Assembly: GCA_900542575.1 (NCBI GenBank)
Contig: UQOE01000038.1
Span: forward strand, 1-16,414
Direction of reading: 5' to 3'
Source: an uncultured Oscillospiraceae bacterium
GTDB taxonomy: Bacteria; Bacillota; Clostridia; Oscillospirales; Acutalibacteraceae
Length of the DNA: 16,414 nt
The translations under genes were made by a program, and so were the position numbers. Below are positions 6,546-14,711 of the stretch, in pieces. Within the stretch, counting starts at the first letter, position 1. Each line of letters starts with the position of its first letter. The notes under the pieces are model-generated. The model did no database searches and was not told where the DNA came from. It worked only from the letters and a program-made list of their open reading frames with translations.

Positions 6546-7651
6546 GAGTAACAGCTCTGCAGCTGCGAAACTTTCGAAATATTTCCGAAATGGAATTCGA
6601 ACCGGTTGACGGCGTCAATATCATCTATGGTGAAAATGCGCAGGGCAAGACCAATCTTCTGGAGGGCATCTGGCTTTTTACCGGCATGCGCTCCTTTCGC
6701 AGCACAAAAGAAAAAGATTACATTCAGTTTGGACAGTCCGGTGCAGGTCTTCAGATGAAGTTCAACAATGATGTACGGGAACAGAATGCGTCCATCGAAA
6801 TCGGGGAGAAGAAAAAAGTTCTGCTGGGCGGCGTCAAACAGGATTCCACGGCGTCCCTGGTCGGCGAATTTCTCGGGACGATCTTCTCACCGGGGCATCT
6901 GGAACTGGTCCAGGGAAGTCCCGGGGAGCGCCGAAAATTTCTGAATCAGGCCATCAGCGAACTGAAACCCAACTATGCCAGCCGGCTGACGCAGTTTCAT
7001 CGGGTGCTCCATCAGCGGAATATTCTGCTCAAAGATCTTCGCTTTCACCCGGAACTTGCGGACACGCTCGCCGTGTGGGACGAAAGTTTTGCCTCACTCA
7101 GCGCATTCCTAATTCGGGAACGCAGAAACTATCTGGAGCAGCTGAAACCTCATCTGAAAGAATTCTACTCCGGCATTTCCGGGGGACGGGAAGAAATTGA
7201 TATCTCCTATCAGTCCACTCTTCCGGCCGAAGGGGAAGACGCCGCACTGTGGCGGGAACCTATTTTGAATCAGCTGTCGAAAAGCCGCAACGACGATATC
7301 ACGGTAGGCTATACGACAGTCGGTCCTCACCGGGACGACCTGCACATTACGCTGAACGGCATGCCGGTGAAAGAGTTCGGATCACAGGGACAGCAGCGTT
7401 CCTGTGCGCTTTCCCTCAAAATGGCAGAGGCCATTGTCATCCGTGAAATAACCGGAAAACAGCCGGTGGTTCTGCTGGATGACGTCATGAGCGAACTCGA
7501 CAGCGGCCGACAGGACTATATTCTGAATCACATCGACGGATGGCAGGTGTTCTTAACCTGCTGTGAACCGTCCGGCATTCTGCTGTCCCGTCAGTCCCAG
7601 AACGGCAGGATGTTTGAAATAAAGGAGGGCCGGCTGTGTTCCTCCACTTAG
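6542..7651 (+). CDS. recF: DNA replication and repair ATPase RecF
   Basis: RecF is an SMC/ABC-like ATPase that, with RecO and RecR, helps load RecA at gaps. The 369-aa product begins MRVTALQLRNFRNISEMEFE. It has Walker A GENAQGKTN (30-38), the ABC-type signature GSQGQQRS (280-287) and Walker B plus D-loop VVLLDDVMSELD (309-320). The FSPGHLELVQGSPGERRKFL segment (115-134) is typical of the family. It overlaps rlbA by 4 nt at the front. Its last codons carry the ribosome site and GTG start of the next gene, a tight arrangement that implies coupled expression. Confidence 0.97.
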   Translation: MRVTALQLRNFRNISEMEFEPVDGVNIIYGENAQGKTNLLEGIWLFTGMRSFRSTKEKDYIQFGQSGAGLQMKFNNDVREQNASIEIGEKKKVLLGGVKQDSTASLVGEFLGTIFSPGHLELVQGSPGERRKFLNQAISELKPNYASRLTQFHRVLHQRNILLKDLRFHPELADTLAVWDESFASLSAFLIRERRNYLEQLKPHLKEFYSGISGGREEIDISYQSTLPAEGEDAALWREPILNQLSKSRNDDITVGYTTVGPHRDDLHITLNGMPVKEFGSQGQQRSCALSLKMAEAIVIREITGKQPVVLLDDVMSELDSGRQDYILNHIDGWQVFLTCCEPSGILLSRQSQNGRMFEIKEGRLCSST

Positions 7652-7911
7652 GACAGTATACGGTGGTCTCCACCGAACAGATTCTCGGTATTTTCGACTT
7701 GGACAATACCACCCTTTCCAAGCACACGCGAAACTGCCTGGCAAAGGCGGAGCGGGACGGAAAAATTGTCAATGTCTCCTCAGAGCTCCCAAAATCCTTC
7801 GTCATCTGTCAGGAAAAGGGAGGGGAGGAAAAAATCTATCTCTCTCAGCTCTCTGTTGCCACACTGTTAAAACGACTGGAAACAGGCGGCTTCCGTCCGT
7901 CTGATATTTAG
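7636..7911 (+). CDS. remB: Extracellular matrix regulator RemB-like (DUF370/YaaB)
   Basis: The 91-aa product is the small protein found between recF and gyrB in Bacillus (YaaB/RemB), related to the DNA-binding matrix-gene activator RemA. The family pattern is clear: MFLHLGQYTVVSTEQILGIF (1-20), DLDNTTLSKHTRNCL, then KSFVICQ (53-59) and IYLSQLSVATLLKR (67-80). The start is GTG, 7 nt after GGAGG, inside the end of recF (16-nt overlap). The Bacillus role in biofilm control is known for RemA; a role here is only inferred from homology and position. Confidence 0.88.
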   Translation: MFLHLGQYTVVSTEQILGIFDLDNTTLSKHTRNCLAKAERDGKIVNVSSELPKSFVICQEKGGEEKIYLSQLSVATLLKRLETGGFRPSDI

Positions 7912-7925
7912 AGGAGGTAACCTCA

Positions 7926-10022
7926 TTGGATATGGAAAATAAGAATTCGGAAATTCTCCGGCAGGAGGATTCCAATACGCCGAATCCGGAAACGGAGCGC
8001 CAGGAAGAATCCCGGGAGGAGACTGCCGAGGAGAAACTGGAAGAGCGTATTGAAGCCGCCGAGGAGAAGATTGGCGAATTCGACAATGTCGAAGAGATGG
8101 ATACGGTCGTCACCGAGACTTATGATGCCGACCAAATCCAGGTTCTCGAAGGGCTGGAGGCCGTTCGGAAACGCCCGGGCATGTATATCGGTTCCACCGG
8201 TCCCCGCGGTCTGCATCACCTGGTCTATGAGATTGTCGACAACTCCATTGACGAGGCGCTTGCCGGATACTGCACCCATATTGAAGTCAATATTCTTCCG
8301 GGCAATGTCATCGAAGTACAGGATAACGGACGCGGTATTCCGGTCGGCATCAATGAAAAAGAGGGAATCTCAGCGGTCACTCTGGTTCTGACTGTTCTGC
8401 ACGCCGGCGGTAAATTCGGCGGCGGCGGATACAAGGTCTCAGGCGGACTGCACGGCGTCGGTTCATCTGTCGTCAACGCCCTGTCAGAATGGCTGGAAGT
8501 TGTTGTCAGCCAGAACGGCCATAACTACTATCAGAAATTTAATCTCGGTGTGCCGGAAGAGCCTCTGAAAATAATTGGTGACACCGATAAAACGGGTACC
8601 CTCATCCGTTTCAAGCCCAGTGCGGAAATTTTCACCGAGACTACAGAATACGATTTTGACGTACTGGAAAAACGTCTGCGTCAGCAGGCGTTCCTCAACG
8701 CGGGCCTGAAGATTACCCTGACGGACAAGCGCGGAGAGGAAGAGCATCAGGAGGTCTACTGCTACGAGGGCGGACTTGGTTCGTTTGTCGAATTTATCAA
8801 CAAGACACGCGGGCTGACCCCGCTGCCGGGCATGGAACATCCCATTACGTTCAATGCTGTCAAAGACGATCGGGAAGTTGATATCGCCCTGATGTACAAC
8901 GATGGGTATAAAGAAACCCTGCTCAGCTTTGCCAACAACGTTCAGACCGTGGACGGCGGTACCCACGAGACCGGATTCAAATCGGCTCTAACCCGTGTGT
9001 TCAACGATTACGGCAAAAAATATAAAATTCTGAAAGACGGGGACAAAAAGCTCTCCGGCGAAGATGTCCGGGAAGGCCTTGTCGCCATTATCAGCGTCAA
9101 GCTGACAGAGGCACAGTTTGAAGGCCAGACCAAGGGAAAACTCGGAAATACCGACATTACCCCGCTGGTTTCCAAAGCGGTCTATGAAAACCTCATGACC
9201 TATTTTGAGGAACATCCTAGCGTGGCACGTGCCATTATGAATAAATCGCTCGAGGCGTCCCGGGTGCGGGAGGCAGCTCGAAAGGCAAGAGATCTTGCCC
9301 GCCGGAAGACGGCACTCGAGGGAAATTCGCTCCCCGGCAAACTCGCCGACTGTCTCGACAAGGGCAATGAACTCACAGAACTCTACATCGTAGAGGGAGA
9401 TTCCGCGGGAGGTTCCGCAAAAGAGGGACGAGAACGGCAGTATCAGGCCATCCTTCCTCTCTGGGGCAAAATGCTCAACGTGGAAAAAGCCCGGCTCGAT
9501 AAAGTCATCGGCAACGACAAGCTGACGCCAATCGTCACGGCTCTTGGCACCGGAATCGGCGAAGATTTTGATATCACAAAACTTCGCTACAATAAGATCA
9601 TTCTGATGGCCGATGCCGATGTTGACGGTGCCCATATCCGCACACTTCTGCTTACCTTCTTTTTCCGCTATATGCGGCCTCTCATTGAACAGGGTCATGT
9701 CTATATTGCACAGCCGCCGCTCTATAAACTGTCCCGGGGCAAACGTTCCCTCTACGCCTATTCCGACGAAGAGCGAGACCGTATGATCCAGGAACTGGGC
9801 GGCAAATGTGACATTCAGCGGTACAAAGGTCTCGGTGAGATGGACCCCGAACAGCTCTGGGAGACCACCATGGACCCGAAAACCCGCATTATGCTCCGCG
9901 TCAATCTGGAAGATGCCATGGAGGCAGATGAGACCTTTTCCATTCTCATGGGAGACAAGGTTGAACCCCGCCGCGAATTCATTCAGAAAAACGCCAAATA
10001 CGTTGAGAATCTTGATATCTGA
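7926..10022 (+). CDS. gyrB: DNA gyrase subunit B with acidic N-terminal extension
   Basis: GyrB supplies the ATPase and metal-binding TOPRIM parts of gyrase. After a leader of about 65 residues come the GHKL elements EIVDNS (102-107), DNGRGIP (133-139) and GGLHGVG (173-179). The transducer follows, then TOPRIM EGDSAGG (490-496) and DADVDG (563-568). The C-terminal QRYKGLGEMDPEQLW (631-645) is intact. Most homologues begin a few residues before YDADQIQVLEGLEAV. Here 22 of the first 57 residues are Asp or Glu. The start is TTG, 7 nt after GAGGAGGT; an ATG two codons on gives 13-nt spacing. An ATG at residue 58 lacks a good ribosome site. Trp513 occupies the E. coli Lys447 position. At 698 aa it is longer than the usual 640. 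Confidence 0.97.
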   Translation: MDMENKNSEILRQEDSNTPNPETERQEESREETAEEKLEERIEAAEEKIGEFDNVEEMDTVVTETYDADQIQVLEGLEAVRKRPGMYIGSTGPRGLHHLVYEIVDNSIDEALAGYCTHIEVNILPGNVIEVQDNGRGIPVGINEKEGISAVTLVLTVLHAGGKFGGGGYKVSGGLHGVGSSVVNALSEWLEVVVSQNGHNYYQKFNLGVPEEPLKIIGDTDKTGTLIRFKPSAEIFTETTEYDFDVLEKRLRQQAFLNAGLKITLTDKRGEEEHQEVYCYEGGLGSFVEFINKTRGLTPLPGMEHPITFNAVKDDREVDIALMYNDGYKETLLSFANNVQTVDGGTHETGFKSALTRVFNDYGKKYKILKDGDKKLSGEDVREGLVAIISVKLTEAQFEGQTKGKLGNTDITPLVSKAVYENLMTYFEEHPSVARAIMNKSLEASRVREAARKARDLARRKTALEGNSLPGKLADCLDKGNELTELYIVEGDSAGGSAKEGRERQYQAILPLWGKMLNVEKARLDKVIGNDKLTPIVTALGTGIGEDFDITKLRYNKIILMADADVDGAHIRTLLLTFFFRYMRPLIEQGHVYIAQPPLYKLSRGKRSLYAYSDEERDRMIQELGGKCDIQRYKGLGEMDPEQLWETTMDPKTRIMLRVNLEDAMEADETFSILMGDKVEPRREFIQKNAKYVENLDI

Positions 10023-10042
10023 GGAAGGATGAAGAAACTCTT

Positions 10043-12580
10043 ATGCCGAAAAAAATGAACTCGGAACAGCAGAAGAAAAAAGAAGCTGAGTTCCGTGAAA
10101 ATTTAAAGACGCAGAAGGTTATCCCCGTCGATCTCGAAAAAGAGATGCGGAAATCCTTCCTGGACTATTCCATGTCCGTCATCGTCGAGCGTGCGCTGCC
10201 GGATGTCCGCGACGGACTGAAACCGGTTCACCGCCGTATTCTGTATACCATGTACGAGAACAACCTGTATCCGGAGCGCCCTTATCGTAAGTGCGCCGAT
10301 ACCGTTGGTTCCGTACTTGGACGATATCATCCCCATGGAGATGCGTCGGTCTATGACGCAATGGTTCGACTGGCCCAGGATTTCTCCATGCGGTATACGC
10401 TTGTGGACGGCCACGGCAACTTCGGTTCCATTGACGGCGATCCGCCGGCTGCCTACCGATACACCGAATCCAAAATGAGCAAAATTGCCATGAAGATGCT
10501 GACGGATATCGACAAAGATACCGTCGACTTCATGCCGAACTACGATGATCGACTGAAGGAGCCCACCGTTCTCCCATCCCGGTTCCCGAACCTGCTGGTC
10601 AACGGCTCTATGGGTATTGCCGTCGGTATGGCCACCAATATTCCGCCCCACAATCTGGGTGAGGTCATTGACGGCATGTGTGCTGTAATTGACAACCCGG
10701 ACATTGAGCTCCCCGAGCTCATGAAATACATTCCGGGTCCGGATTTCCCAACGGCCGGTATTATAATGGGTCGATCCGGCATCCGTGCCGCTTATGCGAC
10801 AGGCCGCGGAAAGATTACAGTCCGCGGTAGAACGGAAATTCTGGAAAAGAAGAACGGCCGGTTTGAGATTAAAATTACGGAAATTCCGTATAATGTCAAT
10901 AAATCCCGCTTAATTGAGAGCATCGCCGACCTGGTCAAGGAAAAGCGCGTCGACGGCATTGCCGACATCAACGACTACTCCTCCATGCATGGCATGTATA
11001 TTTCCATCGACCTGAAACGTGACGCGAATCCGCAGGTGGTCTTAAATCAGCTGTTCCAGTACACGCAGCTGCAGTCCACTTTCAGTGTCATCAATCTTGC
11101 CATTGTAAACGGCGAGCCGAAAATTCTGACGCTGAAGGAAATCCTCCAGGAGTATATTCGCTACCAGGAGGAGGTCGTCCGCCGCAGAACCGAATTTGAG
11201 CTGAAAAAGGCCAGAGACCGTGCCCATATCCTGGAAGGTCTTGCCCGTGCCATCGACATTGTAGATGAAATCATCGCCACCATCCGTGCCTGCACCGGCG
11301 GAACCGCAGAAGCAAAACAGGCTCTGATGGATAAATACCAGTTTGATGACCCACAGGCTTCCGCCATCGTCGCCTATCGTCTTGGTCAGCTGGCCGGTCT
11401 GGAAATCAAGAAAATCATGGATGAGTTGGACGAACTCCACGCAAAGATTGAGGAGTACACCGACCTGCTTGCCCATGAGGAAAAAATTCTTGGTCTTGTC
11501 AAATCGGAGGCCATGGAAATTCGAGACAAGTTTGCCGACGAGCGCCGCACCGAAATCTGCAATGTCAGCGGCGAAGTCGACATTGAGGATCTCATCCCCG
11601 TTGAAGAAGTTGTCATCACTCTGACCAACATGGGCTATGTCAAGCGCCAGACAACAGACAGCTATCATACTCAGCGGAGAGGCGGCCGCGGCATCAATGG
11701 CATGACGCAGAAGGACGAAGATATAACAGAGACGATGTTTACGTGCTCTTCGCACGATGAAATCATGTTCTTCACCAACTTTGGCCGCGCCTATCGTCTG
11801 AAGGCCTATGAAATTCCCGAGGGCAGCCGGACCAGCCGTGGTATGAATATTGTCAATGTCCTGCAGCTCATGCCAGATGAAAAAGTAACCTCCATGATCC
11901 GCGTCGACCTGACCGATCCGGAACATTCCTTTGTCTGCATGGTAACAAAAGCCGGAATTATGAAGCGAACGCGTCTTTCTGACTTTAAAAATATTCGAAA
12001 GAGTGGTATTATTGCCATCAGCCTTGATGAAGGAGACGAACTCGCCTGGGCAAAACTCACTTCCGGCAAAGACGATCTTATCGTTGCCACCCGGGAGGGA
12101 ATGTCAATCCGGTTCCATGAGACCGATGCCCGCCCGCTGGGCCGTACCGCCCGCGGCGTGAAAGCCATTACCTTCAAGAAGCCAAACGATGAGGTTGTCG
12201 GTTTTGATATCGTCCGTCCGAATGCTACGGTTCTGACCGTATCCGAGACCGGCTACGGCCGTCGAAGCAGTCCGGATGACTACAAAGTCCAGAACCGCGG
12301 CGGCTCTGGACTGCTGAACTACCGCGTCGAAAAATACGGCAAAGTGGCAGCCATTCGTATGGTTGACGAGGGAGAGGACCTCATTATGATCTCTTCCAAT
12401 GGTGTCATGATCCGCATCGAGGTCAGTGAAATCAACCTTGTATCCCGTCCTGCAAAGGGTGTAAAGGTCATGAGAATCAACGGAGAGGATCGTCTTATTA
12501 CGATTGCGGCAGCGGAGCATAAATCGGAAGAGGAAGCTTCCGCCAATCCGGAAACGGAGACCAGAGAAAAAGACGATTAG
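10043..12580 (+). CDS. gyrA: DNA gyrase subunit A
   Basis: GyrA cuts and rejoins DNA through an active-site tyrosine, Y140 here (AAYRYTE). The N-terminal leader of about 25 residues is Lys-rich and some 17 residues longer than in E. coli. The quinolone-determining segment reads YHPHGDASVYDA (95-106), with Ala101 at the E. coli Ser83 position and Asp105 at the Asp87 position. The coiled-coil tower falls at about 370-490. The GyrA-box QRRGGRG starts at residue 544 and is needed for DNA wrapping by the C-terminal beta-pinwheel. The protein ends in an acidic tail (KSEEEASANPETETREKDD). Length is 845 aa. The ATG lies 20 nt after the gyrB stop, with AGGAAGGA about 13 nt upstream, a rather distant ribosome site. 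Confidence 0.98.
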   Translation: MPKKMNSEQQKKKEAEFRENLKTQKVIPVDLEKEMRKSFLDYSMSVIVERALPDVRDGLKPVHRRILYTMYENNLYPERPYRKCADTVGSVLGRYHPHGDASVYDAMVRLAQDFSMRYTLVDGHGNFGSIDGDPPAAYRYTESKMSKIAMKMLTDIDKDTVDFMPNYDDRLKEPTVLPSRFPNLLVNGSMGIAVGMATNIPPHNLGEVIDGMCAVIDNPDIELPELMKYIPGPDFPTAGIIMGRSGIRAAYATGRGKITVRGRTEILEKKNGRFEIKITEIPYNVNKSRLIESIADLVKEKRVDGIADINDYSSMHGMYISIDLKRDANPQVVLNQLFQYTQLQSTFSVINLAIVNGEPKILTLKEILQEYIRYQEEVVRRRTEFELKKARDRAHILEGLARAIDIVDEIIATIRACTGGTAEAKQALMDKYQFDDPQASAIVAYRLGQLAGLEIKKIMDELDELHAKIEEYTDLLAHEEKILGLVKSEAMEIRDKFADERRTEICNVSGEVDIEDLIPVEEVVITLTNMGYVKRQTTDSYHTQRRGGRGINGMTQKDEDITETMFTCSSHDEIMFFTNFGRAYRLKAYEIPEGSRTSRGMNIVNVLQLMPDEKVTSMIRVDLTDPEHSFVCMVTKAGIMKRTRLSDFKNIRKSGIIAISLDEGDELAWAKLTSGKDDLIVATREGMSIRFHETDARPLGRTARGVKAITFKKPNDEVVGFDIVRPNATVLTVSETGYGRRSSPDDYKVQNRGGSGLLNYRVEKYGKVAAIRMVDEGEDLIMISSNGVMIRIEVSEINLVSRPAKGVKVMRINGEDRLITIAAAEHKSEEEASANPETETREKDD

Positions 12581-12595
12581 TGAGGTACTTTGCCG

Positions 12596-14143
12596 ATGAG
12601 CAATGAACGAAATCCTTTCAACGAAGAATTAGATCAGGAATTCGACCGTGCCATCAAAGAACTGGACGATACGGCCAATGCCATTGAAGATAAGCGCAAA
12701 AAAAGAGAACAGGCCCGGACCGAGGAAGATCGCTGGAAAGAAAGTCATTCCGACGACCGAATCGAAATGGAGACCGTTCATTTTTCCAATGCAGAGGAGC
12801 CCTCTGCATCCGGTCCCGTCAAACCGGACCGCGGGAAAAAGGGTAAAAAGAAAAAGATGAGAAAAAAAAAGAAAACCGTTATTGCGGTAATCTGCATTGT
12901 GCTCGTCCTTCTGCTGGGAATTGCGCTGTTTGTCCTGAATAAACTCGACATGATCGGCAGTGGCAGCGGCTTCGGCAGCGGCTGGATTCAGGACAATGAT
13001 ATATCCGCTTCTGATATGGACAGTATCATGGATGCTGATTCCCTGAACACTTGGCTCAAAAAATGGGCAACCAACGGTGGAGAGAAAATGCACAGCAAAT
13101 ATGTCAAAAATATTTTGCTGATCGGCGTTGACAGTAAGAGCAAGCTCTCAGACTCCATGATTCTTGTCTCCATCAATGAGCGCACGCATCAGATCAACAT
13201 GGTCTCCTTTTATCGGGACAGCTATACCTATATTCAGAAAAACCGGTTCGGCGGCGGCTATTTCGGCAAGATGAATGCGGCCTACGGAACGGGTGGACCC
13301 AGGTGTGTCGTCTCTACGATTGAAAACGATTATAAGATTGACATCGACGATTATGCGCTGGTCGACTACAATACCTTCCCGAAATTAATAGATTCCATGG
13401 GAGGAATCGACGTCAATGTCACCAAGAAAGAGGCCGATTATCTGAATCGGACCTGGTATAAGTGGACGATGACGCATAAAAAGATCCAATTCCATGCCGG
13501 AAAAATGCATATGAACGGCGAACATGCGCTGATGTTTTGCCGCATTAGAAAACTCGATTCTGATGTAGGACGGACTGCACGGCAGCGCCGTGTGATTCTG
13601 GCCATGATGAACAAGTTCAAGAGACTTTCCCTTGGTCAGATGAACCACGTTGTGAATGTACTGCTTCCCAATATTAAAACAGATATGTCCAAACGGGAAA
13701 TTATGAAATACGCCAGTCAGTCGCTCTCAAAGCACTGGAATCAGTATAAAGTGAGACAGATTACCATGCCGACACAGGATTCCTGTGTGGAGGGCAATGC
13801 GAACGGCCAGTGGATCTGGATTGTGGACTATGAACTGGCAGCCAACAAGCTGCAGCGCACTCTGTATGGACAGAGCAATATTCGTCTGGATCCGAATCGT
13901 ATCTCGCCGCTTACTTTCTCCAAGAACAATCCGAATGGAAAAGCAGACCGGTTGCCGGCTGGACAAACGCGCAACTATAATGGGACAACCTATTATTATT
14001 ACGATACGGTTCCTGCAACGCAGGCCGGAGGAAACGAATCTCCGGGAGGAGGATCCTATTACGGCGGCTCTGTTGCCACCACAGGCGGGGCAGCAGCACC
14101 GGCGACGGAGGCAGCGGGCGCCGAAGAAGGAACATTCGAATAA
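12596..14143 (+). CDS. LytR-CpsA-Psr (LCP) family cell-envelope transferase
   Basis: LCP proteins transfer lipid-linked glycopolymers such as teichoic acid or capsule to peptidoglycan outside the membrane. The 515-aa product has a charged cytoplasmic leader (1-75) and a very basic run (residues 80-93). One membrane segment (94-116) is followed by the LCP domain (about 171-345). Motifs include NILLIGVDS, MVSFYRDSY (202-210), KMNAAYGTGG (225-234), SMGGIDVNV (267-275) and the Arg pair region DVGRTARQRRV (323-333). The RD and RxxxR residues usual for phosphate binding are present. The tail from about 465 is low-complexity Tyr/Gly/Ala-rich. The ATG is chosen because TGAGGT lies 9 nt upstream; a TTG two codons earlier has only 3-nt spacing. 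It begins 15 nt after gyrA. Confidence 0.92.
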   Translation: MSNERNPFNEELDQEFDRAIKELDDTANAIEDKRKKREQARTEEDRWKESHSDDRIEMETVHFSNAEEPSASGPVKPDRGKKGKKKKMRKKKKTVIAVICIVLVLLLGIALFVLNKLDMIGSGSGFGSGWIQDNDISASDMDSIMDADSLNTWLKKWATNGGEKMHSKYVKNILLIGVDSKSKLSDSMILVSINERTHQINMVSFYRDSYTYIQKNRFGGGYFGKMNAAYGTGGPRCVVSTIENDYKIDIDDYALVDYNTFPKLIDSMGGIDVNVTKKEADYLNRTWYKWTMTHKKIQFHAGKMHMNGEHALMFCRIRKLDSDVGRTARQRRVILAMMNKFKRLSLGQMNHVVNVLLPNIKTDMSKREIMKYASQSLSKHWNQYKVRQITMPTQDSCVEGNANGQWIWIVDYELAANKLQRTLYGQSNIRLDPNRISPLTFSKNNPNGKADRLPAGQTRNYNGTTYYYYDTVPATQAGGNESPGGGSYYGGSVATTGGAAAPATEAAGAEEGTFE

Positions 14144-14156
14144 TCGGCAAAAAAAT

Positions 14157-14193
14157 CGTGCAGCAGAAATAATTCTACTGCACGTATTTTTTT
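14157..14193. terminator. Bidirectional intrinsic terminator
   Basis: An 11-bp interrupted stem (CGTGCAG with CTGCACG, plus AGAA with TTCT) covers 14157-14184. It is followed by seven T (14187-14193) on the plus strand. Seven A (14149-14155) precede it, so the minus strand also ends in seven T. It sits between the convergent LCP and dCMP deaminase genes and can serve both. Confidence 0.88.
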
Positions 14194-14200
14194 GATGGAT

Positions 14201-14698
14201 TCAGACGTCATCCGGATTCAGATTCAGTACCAGCTTTTCATGGATGCCGGTCAGATGGGTGTACCTGACGCCGGCGGAGTCAAACATCTGCTTAGAGGCG
14301 ATGGTGCTGTCCGAGTCCGCATATTTGTCAGAGAGATAAACGACCTCTTTGATGCCGGACTGGATAATAGCTTTTGCACATTCATTGCAGGGGAACAGGG
14401 CAACGTATATTTTGCAGCCGTTTAAGCTGCCGCCCGCATGGTTGAGAATGGCGTTGAGCTCAGCGTGGCACACATAAGGGTATTTTGTTTCCAGTGTGCT
14501 GCCTTCTCGACTCCAGGGAAACTGGTCGTCACTGCAGCCGATGGGGAGGCCGTTATAGCCGACCGACATAATTTTATTCTGATTGTTGACAATACAGGCA
14601 CCGACCTGGGTATGTGGGTCCTTGCTCCGCATGGCGGAGAGGACGGCAATACCCATAAAGTATTCGTCCCATGAAATATAATCTGTGCGCTTTCCCAT
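14201..14698 (-). CDS. dCMP deaminase (eukaryotic DCTD-like)
   Basis: The enzyme converts dCMP to dUMP for thymidylate synthesis, using one zinc. The 165-aa product has VGYNGLPIGCSDDQFPW (46-62), the zinc and proton-shuttle motif HAE (78-80), and PCNEC (103-107) supplying two cysteines. The stretches KYPYVCHAELNAI and VALFPCNECAK closely follow animal DCTD as remembered. GYNG and GCSDD are hallmarks of dCMP-type rather than tRNA or cytidine deaminases. The chosen ATG has GGAG 8 nt upstream. A longer in-frame reading from 14749 would run into the preceding gene. It is the third gene of a minus-strand operon, 13 nt after the unknown gene. Bacterial close relatives are sometimes annotated as ComEB. 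Confidence 0.93.
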   Translation of the reverse strand: MGKRTDYISWDEYFMGIAVLSAMRSKDPHTQVGACIVNNQNKIMSVGYNGLPIGCSDDQFPWSREGSTLETKYPYVCHAELNAILNHAGGSLNGCKIYVALFPCNECAKAIIQSGIKEVVYLSDKYADSDSTIASKQMFDSAGVRYTHLTGIHEKLVLNLNPDDV

Positions 14699-14711
14699 AT
14701 GCAGTGCTCCG

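Noticed and set aside
9478..9488. GTGGAAAA box-like sequence inside gyrB (and a similar one near 14731 in the unknown gene)
   Set aside because: Both lie in coding sequence, differ at the outer base, and are explained by codon choice.
11042..11926. 294-codon minus-strand reading frame within gyrA
   Set aside because: It lies wholly opposite conserved GyrA sequence, has no recognisable motifs and no promoter or ribosome site.
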